This document shows positions 6,349 through 9,505 of a stretch of 9,505 nt of DNA, in pieces. Position 1 is the stretch's first letter; each line of letters begins with the position of its first letter. The notes beneath the pieces were generated by a model, which did no database searches, was not told the origin of the DNA, and saw nothing but the letters and a program-made list of their open reading frames with translations. The position numbers and the translations under genes are program-made. This DNA comes from Acidobacteriaceae bacterium (GTDB lineage Bacteria > Acidobacteriota > Terriglobia > Bryobacterales > Bryobacteraceae), in contig JAFASD010000286.1 of the NCBI GenBank assembly GCA_019244945.1, positions 1-9,505 of the forward strand, in the 5' to 3' direction.

Positions 6349-6367
6349 TGTACACTGCGTATTTACA
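6349..6367 (+). promoter_or_regulatory. Dyad site 2 (second copy of candidate regulator site)
   Basis: TGTACACTGCGTATTTACA has the same half-site spacing (N7) as site 1, and its centre CTGCGTA resembles CTCCGCA. The flanks extend its symmetry: AATGTA (6347-6352) pairs with TACATT (6364-6369). The centre lies about 70-100 bases upstream of the sigma-54 element and its expected start. Confidence 0.6.
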
Positions 6368-6428
6368 TTAAGAATTTCCTTCCGGCTCAAGCTGCTGACA
6401 TTGCTGGCCCCCTACGGCTGTAAATCGG

Positions 6429-6444
6429 CGGCAATCAACTTGCA
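6429..6444 (+). promoter_or_regulatory. Candidate sigma-54 promoter (-24/-12)
   Basis: CGGCAATCAACTTGCA fits the consensus TGGCACG-N4-TTGCW. GG (6430-6431) and GC (6442-6443) are separated by exactly ten bases, the -12 block TTGCA is perfect, and the -24 block matches GGCA. Transcription would begin near 6455, only about four bases before the ATG at 6459. That would exclude the AGGA at 6447-6450 from the mRNA and make the first gene nearly leaderless. The spacing and the neighbouring activator support it; the short leader argues against it. Confidence 0.5.
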
Positions 6445-6458
6445 CTAGGACTCTCTAC

Positions 6459-6710
6459 ATGGATCCGAGCCCAGTCGAAGACCGTGTATTCGACGTCAAA
6501 GACGCGCGGTACGCGAATGCCTTTGAAATCGGCTACACGGAGGATGAATTCGTACTGGATTTCGCACAATCGTATCTCTCAAGCGCGCGTTGGCAGCCAC
6601 ACACGCGTATCGTAACGGGCCCTCGCTACGCAAAGGTTTTGAGGGATCTGCTTTGCAAGAGTATCGACGAGTACGAAGTTCGGTTTGGGTCCACTAGCAC
6701 CGAAGAATAA
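6459..6710 (+). CDS. Small DUF3467-like protein
   Basis: This 83-residue protein carries the pattern ARYANAFEIGYTEDEFVLDF (about 16-35), then TRIVTGPRYAKVLRDLL (about 48-64) and a C-terminal SIDEYEVRFG (about 67-76). This resembles DUF3467, a family of small proteins of unknown function with a YxNxxxIxxxxxEFxLDF opening and an RIxxxPxHAKxLLxxLxxNIxxYE ending. AGGA (6447-6450) stands eight bases before the ATG. No other in-frame start lies before the conserved region, so 6459 is preferred. It is the first gene of the contractile-tail cluster and its stop is 12 bases before the sheath gene, so it is probably cotranscribed. It could be an accessory or structural factor, but no function can be read from the sequence. 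Confidence 0.7.
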   Translation: MDPSPVEDRVFDVKDARYANAFEIGYTEDEFVLDFAQSYLSSARWQPHTRIVTGPRYAKVLRDLLCKSIDEYEVRFGSTSTEE

Positions 6711-6722
6711 GGAGCGTAAACA

Positions 6723-8351
6723 ATGCCGCCGGTCCTGAATTATCCCGGAGTTTACATCGAGGAGTTACCCAGCGCGGTCCATACCATCACAGGAGTCGCG
6801 ACCTCGATCGCGGCGTTTGTCGGTTGGGCGCCGAAAGGGCCCGGCAATAGAGCCGTGCTCGTGCTCAGCTTCTCAGATTTTCAGACGCAATTTGGTGGAT
6901 TGGATCCACGCAGCTATCTCGGATATGCAGTCAACCAGTTCTTCGCCAACGGAGGGCAACAAGCCTACATTGTTCGCATCCTTTGGGACGGCACGCTCAC
7001 GGCTGCGACAGGAACAACTCCTTCCGCTGCGAGTACGGCAAGCGCAACCGTGGGCGGAACGCTGAAGCTTTGGGCAAGCAGTCCGGGGCAATGGGGAACT
7101 AGCATTCAGGTTAGTGTCACTACGCAAGCGAGTGGCCGCTTTGGCGTTCAAGTGCTGCAGGTGAACGGAACGCAAACGACGATTTTAGAGAGTTTCTACA
7201 ACCTGTCCATAAACTCCGCCGACCCGCAATACGTGATCAATGTGATAGACAACAGCTCGCAGTATATTACCTTCATTGATCCCACGGCGCCAGGCACGCC
7301 TCCAGCAGCACCTGGAGCGCCGACCACGACTTTAACCCCCGTTGCGTTAACTGGAACTGGACTGGATGGATCCGTATTGAACCCGTTAGATGGGGTTAAT
7401 GGCGACGGCAACTTCGAAATTGCTTTAGGATCGGATCCTACGGCAACAGGCAATCAGTTCGGTGTTCACTTACTAGATCGCGTTGACATATTCAACTTGC
7501 TCTGTGTGCCGGGGGAAACCGACGTCACGACGGTTCAGCACCTTCAAACCTACTGCGACAACGAGCGCGCATTTTATATCGTTGACAGTCCGCAGACCGC
7601 GACTGTGAGCAGCGGGGCCACGAACCTGAACACTGACGGGCCGCTTGGGATAAATGGTATCAGCCCTGGAGGCCTGGCCGGTTCAGGTGCGCTGACGGGC
7701 AATAACTCAGATCATTCCGCGTACTACTTTCCTTGGGTTTTAGCTCCTGATCCAGCTGGCGGCAACATACCGCGGTTTTTTCCACCGTGCGGGTTTATCG
7801 CTGGCATTTATGCCTCCACTGACGCCGATCGAGGTGTCTGGAAGGCGCCAGCGGGAATCGACGCAGGACTCAGCGGCGTATCCGGCCTTCAGTACGTCCT
7901 TACCGACTTGGAAAACGGCGTCGTCAACGTGCAGGGCGTGAACTGTCTGCGCCAGTTCAAAACGTACGGCGACGTGGTATGGGGAGCGCGAACATTGCAG
8001 GGCAGTGACGCAGCCGGGTCGCAATGGAAATATGTCCCCATACGTCGGCTGGCGCTGTTTCTCGAAAGCAGTCTCTATGAAGGAACGCAGTGGGTCGTTT
8101 TCGAGCCCAATGACGAAACTCTGTGGGGTCAAATCCGGCTGAATGTCGGCGCATTTATGCAAGGCCTGTTCCTGCAGGGCGCATTCCAGGGCACCTCGCC
8201 GCAGCAGGCCTATTTCGTAAAGTGCGATTCGGAAAATAACCCGCAAGCGAGCATCGATCAGGGAATTGTCAATATTCTGGTCGGCTTCGCGCCCCTTTAC
8301 CCAGCCGAATTTGTGGTCATTCAGATCCAGCAAATGGCTGGTCAGGTTTAG
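6723..8351 (+). CDS. Contractile tail sheath protein (eCIS/phage-type)
   Basis: The 542-residue protein forms the contractile outer tube of an injection apparatus. The N-terminus LNYPGVYIEEL (5-15) with TGVATSIAAFVGWAPKGP (23-40) is the conserved sheath start, which in known sheaths takes part in linking neighbouring subunits. A middle, less conserved domain (about 100-240) contains SPGQWGTSIQVSV (120-132), a typical sheath motif, and a Pro/Ala/Thr-rich linker (187-206). The C-terminal core has GVWKAPAG (371-378), VNVQGVNCLRQF (401-412), VVWGARTL (418-425), YVPIRRLALFLESSL (437-451) and the ending FAPLYPAEFVVIQIQQ (522-537). AAGGAG (6709-6714) supports the ATG. Length and composition fit eCIS sheaths such as the Afp/PVC type. 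The tube gene follows after 18 bases. Confidence 0.95.
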   Translation: MPPVLNYPGVYIEELPSAVHTITGVATSIAAFVGWAPKGPGNRAVLVLSFSDFQTQFGGLDPRSYLGYAVNQFFANGGQQAYIVRILWDGTLTAATGTTPSAASTASATVGGTLKLWASSPGQWGTSIQVSVTTQASGRFGVQVLQVNGTQTTILESFYNLSINSADPQYVINVIDNSSQYITFIDPTAPGTPPAAPGAPTTTLTPVALTGTGLDGSVLNPLDGVNGDGNFEIALGSDPTATGNQFGVHLLDRVDIFNLLCVPGETDVTTVQHLQTYCDNERAFYIVDSPQTATVSSGATNLNTDGPLGINGISPGGLAGSGALTGNNSDHSAYYFPWVLAPDPAGGNIPRFFPPCGFIAGIYASTDADRGVWKAPAGIDAGLSGVSGLQYVLTDLENGVVNVQGVNCLRQFKTYGDVVWGARTLQGSDAAGSQWKYVPIRRLALFLESSLYEGTQWVVFEPNDETLWGQIRLNVGAFMQGLFLQGAFQGTSPQQAYFVKCDSENNPQASIDQGIVNILVGFAPLYPAEFVVIQIQQMAGQV

Positions 8352-8355
8352 CTTC

Positions 8356-8362
8356 GAGGAGG
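8356..8362 (+). promoter_or_regulatory. Strong ribosome binding site deciding the GTG start of the tube gene
   Basis: GAGGAGG lies seven bases before the GTG at 8370. The protein starting there, MAQFSVNTQRLDPYKNFKFR, has the expected N-terminus of the tube family, so the non-ATG start is accepted. Confidence 0.85.
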
Positions 8363-8369
8363 CAATCGA

Positions 8370-8897
8370 GTGGCTCAGTTTTCAGTGAACACGCAGCGTT
8401 TGGATCCTTATAAAAACTTCAAATTCCGGCTGAAATGGGACGGAAAGTATGTCGCCGGCATCAGCAAGGTCGGCGCGTTGAAGCGCACCACGGAAGTAGT
8501 CGAGCACAGGGCCGGAGGCGATCCATCGACCTCTCACAAATCTCCCGGACGAACGAAATACGATGCCATCATGCTCGAGCGAGGTCTGACCATGGATCTT
8601 GCATTTCACGATTGGGCAGGCTTAGTTTGGAATTTCGGATCCGGGCTGGGGTCGGAAGTTTCGCTGGCGAACTTCCGAAAAGACATCTACCTCGAGTTTT
8701 ATAACGAAGCGGGCCAACTGGTCATCGCGTACAAAATTTATCGCTGCTGGGTGTCCGAGTATCAAGCTATGCCGGATCTGGACGCGAATGCAAACGCGAT
8801 CGCGATTGAGCATATCAAGCTCGAGAACGAAGGCTTCGAGCGGGATACCAGCGTGACTGAGCCGCAGGAGCCCTCGCTTTCAACAGTCAGTACATAA
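8370..8897 (+). CDS. Contractile tail tube protein (T4 gp19-like, eCIS type)
   Basis: The 175-residue protein builds the inner tube that is driven into the target when the sheath contracts. Family features are LDPYKNFKFRLKWDGKYVAG (11-30), ISKVGALKRTTEVVEHRAGG (31-50), SPGRTKYDAIMLERGLT (58-74), the FHDWA segment (79-83), YKIYRCWVSEYQAMPDLDAN (121-140) and IAIEHIKLENEGFERD (144-159). The last 16 residues are a polar, Ser/Thr/Pro-rich tail. It starts with GTG behind a strong ribosome binding site and sits directly after the sheath gene, as is usual in such loci. Only one tube gene is seen here; eCIS often encode two or more, and others could lie beyond the window. Confidence 0.93.
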   Translation: MAQFSVNTQRLDPYKNFKFRLKWDGKYVAGISKVGALKRTTEVVEHRAGGDPSTSHKSPGRTKYDAIMLERGLTMDLAFHDWAGLVWNFGSGLGSEVSLANFRKDIYLEFYNEAGQLVIAYKIYRCWVSEYQAMPDLDANANAIAIEHIKLENEGFERDTSVTEPQEPSLSTVST

Positions 8898-8914
8898 CGA
8901 TGTAACCGGAAAGT

Positions 8915-9505
8915 ATGCAGGGTCTTTCCAATCGTGAGGTAATCGAGATCTGGGAGCGTGGCGACCGGCTGCATCCGCTCGATCGCGCACTCCTGGTCGT
9001 AGCGGCTGCGCATCCTGAGATGCCCGGCAACGCGGTCGCCGATTGGGCGCTGGGCCGCCGAAACAGCGCTCTCGCGGAGCTTCGATCCACGATGTTCGGT
9101 CCCCTGCTGAATGCCTGGATCGGCTGTCCGCAATGCGAAGAGAAGCTGGAATTTCAGATCGACACGGATAGTCTCGTCGCCGATGACGACACCGAGGACA
9201 ACCGGCCAGTCGTCTTGAACGGGCGCACGTTTCGGCTACCCACCAGCCGGGATCTCGCGGTCGCGATACGAGAAATTGATCCGGCAAACGCGCCCTTTCG
9301 ACTGCTTCAAAATTGCTATCTCGGAGAAGACCAGGACCGCGTTTGGTCGGATCTCGAACTCGAAGAAGTGGGCGAGAGCATGGCCGCAGCAGACCCCCTG
9401 GCCGAAACGCGACTCGCTTTCTCTTGTCCGAATTGCGGCCACAATTGGGACGAAACTTTCGACCTCCTGCAATTCATGTGGACCGAAATCGACGCGGCCG
9501 CCAAA
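8915..9505 (+). CDS. T4-type baseplate hub assembly chaperone-like protein (3' end outside window)
   Basis: The frame is open from the ATG at 8915 to the window end (197 residues) with no stop; the nearest upstream in-frame codon of note is TAA at 8903, so this is the first possible start. The beginning, LSNREVIEIWERGDRLHPLDRALLV, then LGRRNSALAELRSTMFGPLLNAW and CPQC (C71, C74), resembles the family annotated as T4 baseplate hub assembly chaperone, found in eCIS and tailed phages. A second pair CPNC (C171, C174) suggests a zinc ribbon made of two knuckles. A central part includes LNGRTFRLPTSRDLA (101-115). The ribosome binding site is poor (GGAAAG close to the ATG), so translation may depend on the upstream tube gene, 17 bases away. 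The role, helping assemble the baseplate hub, is by family analogy only. Confidence 0.8.
   Translation, partial: MQGLSNREVIEIWERGDRLHPLDRALLVVAAAHPEMPGNAVADWALGRRNSALAELRSTMFGPLLNAWIGCPQCEEKLEFQIDTDSLVADDDTEDNRPVVLNGRTFRLPTSRDLAVAIREIDPANAPFRLLQNCYLGEDQDRVWSDLELEEVGESMAAADPLAETRLAFSCPNCGHNWDETFDLLQFMWTEIDAAAK

Noticed and set aside
6403..6420. Second sigma-54-like match (TGGCC...GGCTG)
   Set aside because: The spacing between GG and GC is nine rather than ten and the -12 block is poor.
7740..8333. Minus-strand open frame (197 codons) opposite the sheath gene
   Set aside because: It mirrors the conserved C-terminal half of the sheath and has no family resemblance.
6459..9505. Complete prophage
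   Set aside because: No capsid, terminase, portal, integrase or lysis gene is visible; sheath, tube and hub chaperone alone fit an eCIS better, though genes beyond the window could change this.
1..9505. CRISPR array, insertion sequence or retron
   Set aside because: No regularly spaced repeats, transposase or reverse transcriptase motifs were seen.

Overview
The window looks like a chromosomal segment of a moderately GC-rich soil-type bacterium, most likely Acidobacteriota. This is inferred from the kinds of proteins present and their remembered resemblance to acidobacterial homologues; no search was run. All recognised genes are on the + strand.

Left part (1-4673), a tightly packed metabolic run. 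It starts with the C-terminal end of a DUF4965/glutaminase-like protein. Then come a DUF1844 protein, a PhnP-like metallo-beta-lactamase-fold hydrolase, RibF (riboflavin kinase/FAD synthetase), a LacD-type class I aldolase and a RibBA-type protein. The genes abut or overlap (TAGATG, ATGA and TAATG junctions), which suggests an operon with translational coupling. A possible internal promoter lies at the end of ribF. The RibBA protein is unusual: the GTP cyclohydrolase II half keeps its zinc cysteines but has lost the recognisable catalytic residues, and the DHBP synthase half has Gln where the metal-binding His is usual.

Middle (4674-6458), a tRNA and a regulatory module. A tRNA-Ser(CGA) with encoded CCA marks the boundary. 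A 41-base imperfect dyad and a -10-like hexamer precede a gene for a sigma-54-type AAA+ activator (bEBP) with a degenerate receiver domain. The 161 bases after it hold two copies of a 19-bp dyad (TGTAnACTnCGnATTTACA, 56 bp apart), a plausible sigma-70 promoter overlapping the first copy, and a good sigma-54 -24/-12 element.

Right part (6459-9505), the start of a contractile-tail-like locus, probably an extracellular contractile injection system (eCIS) rather than a complete phage. It encodes a small DUF3467-like protein, a tail sheath, a tail tube and a T4-type baseplate hub assembly chaperone-like protein with two CxxC pairs. The last gene runs off the window end, so the baseplate, spike, ATPase and cargo genes would lie beyond it.

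The most interesting reading is that the activator and the tandem dyads form a dedicated switch for the contractile apparatus, inserted next to a tRNA-Ser beside a housekeeping flavin operon. The regulatory links are inference from sequence layout.
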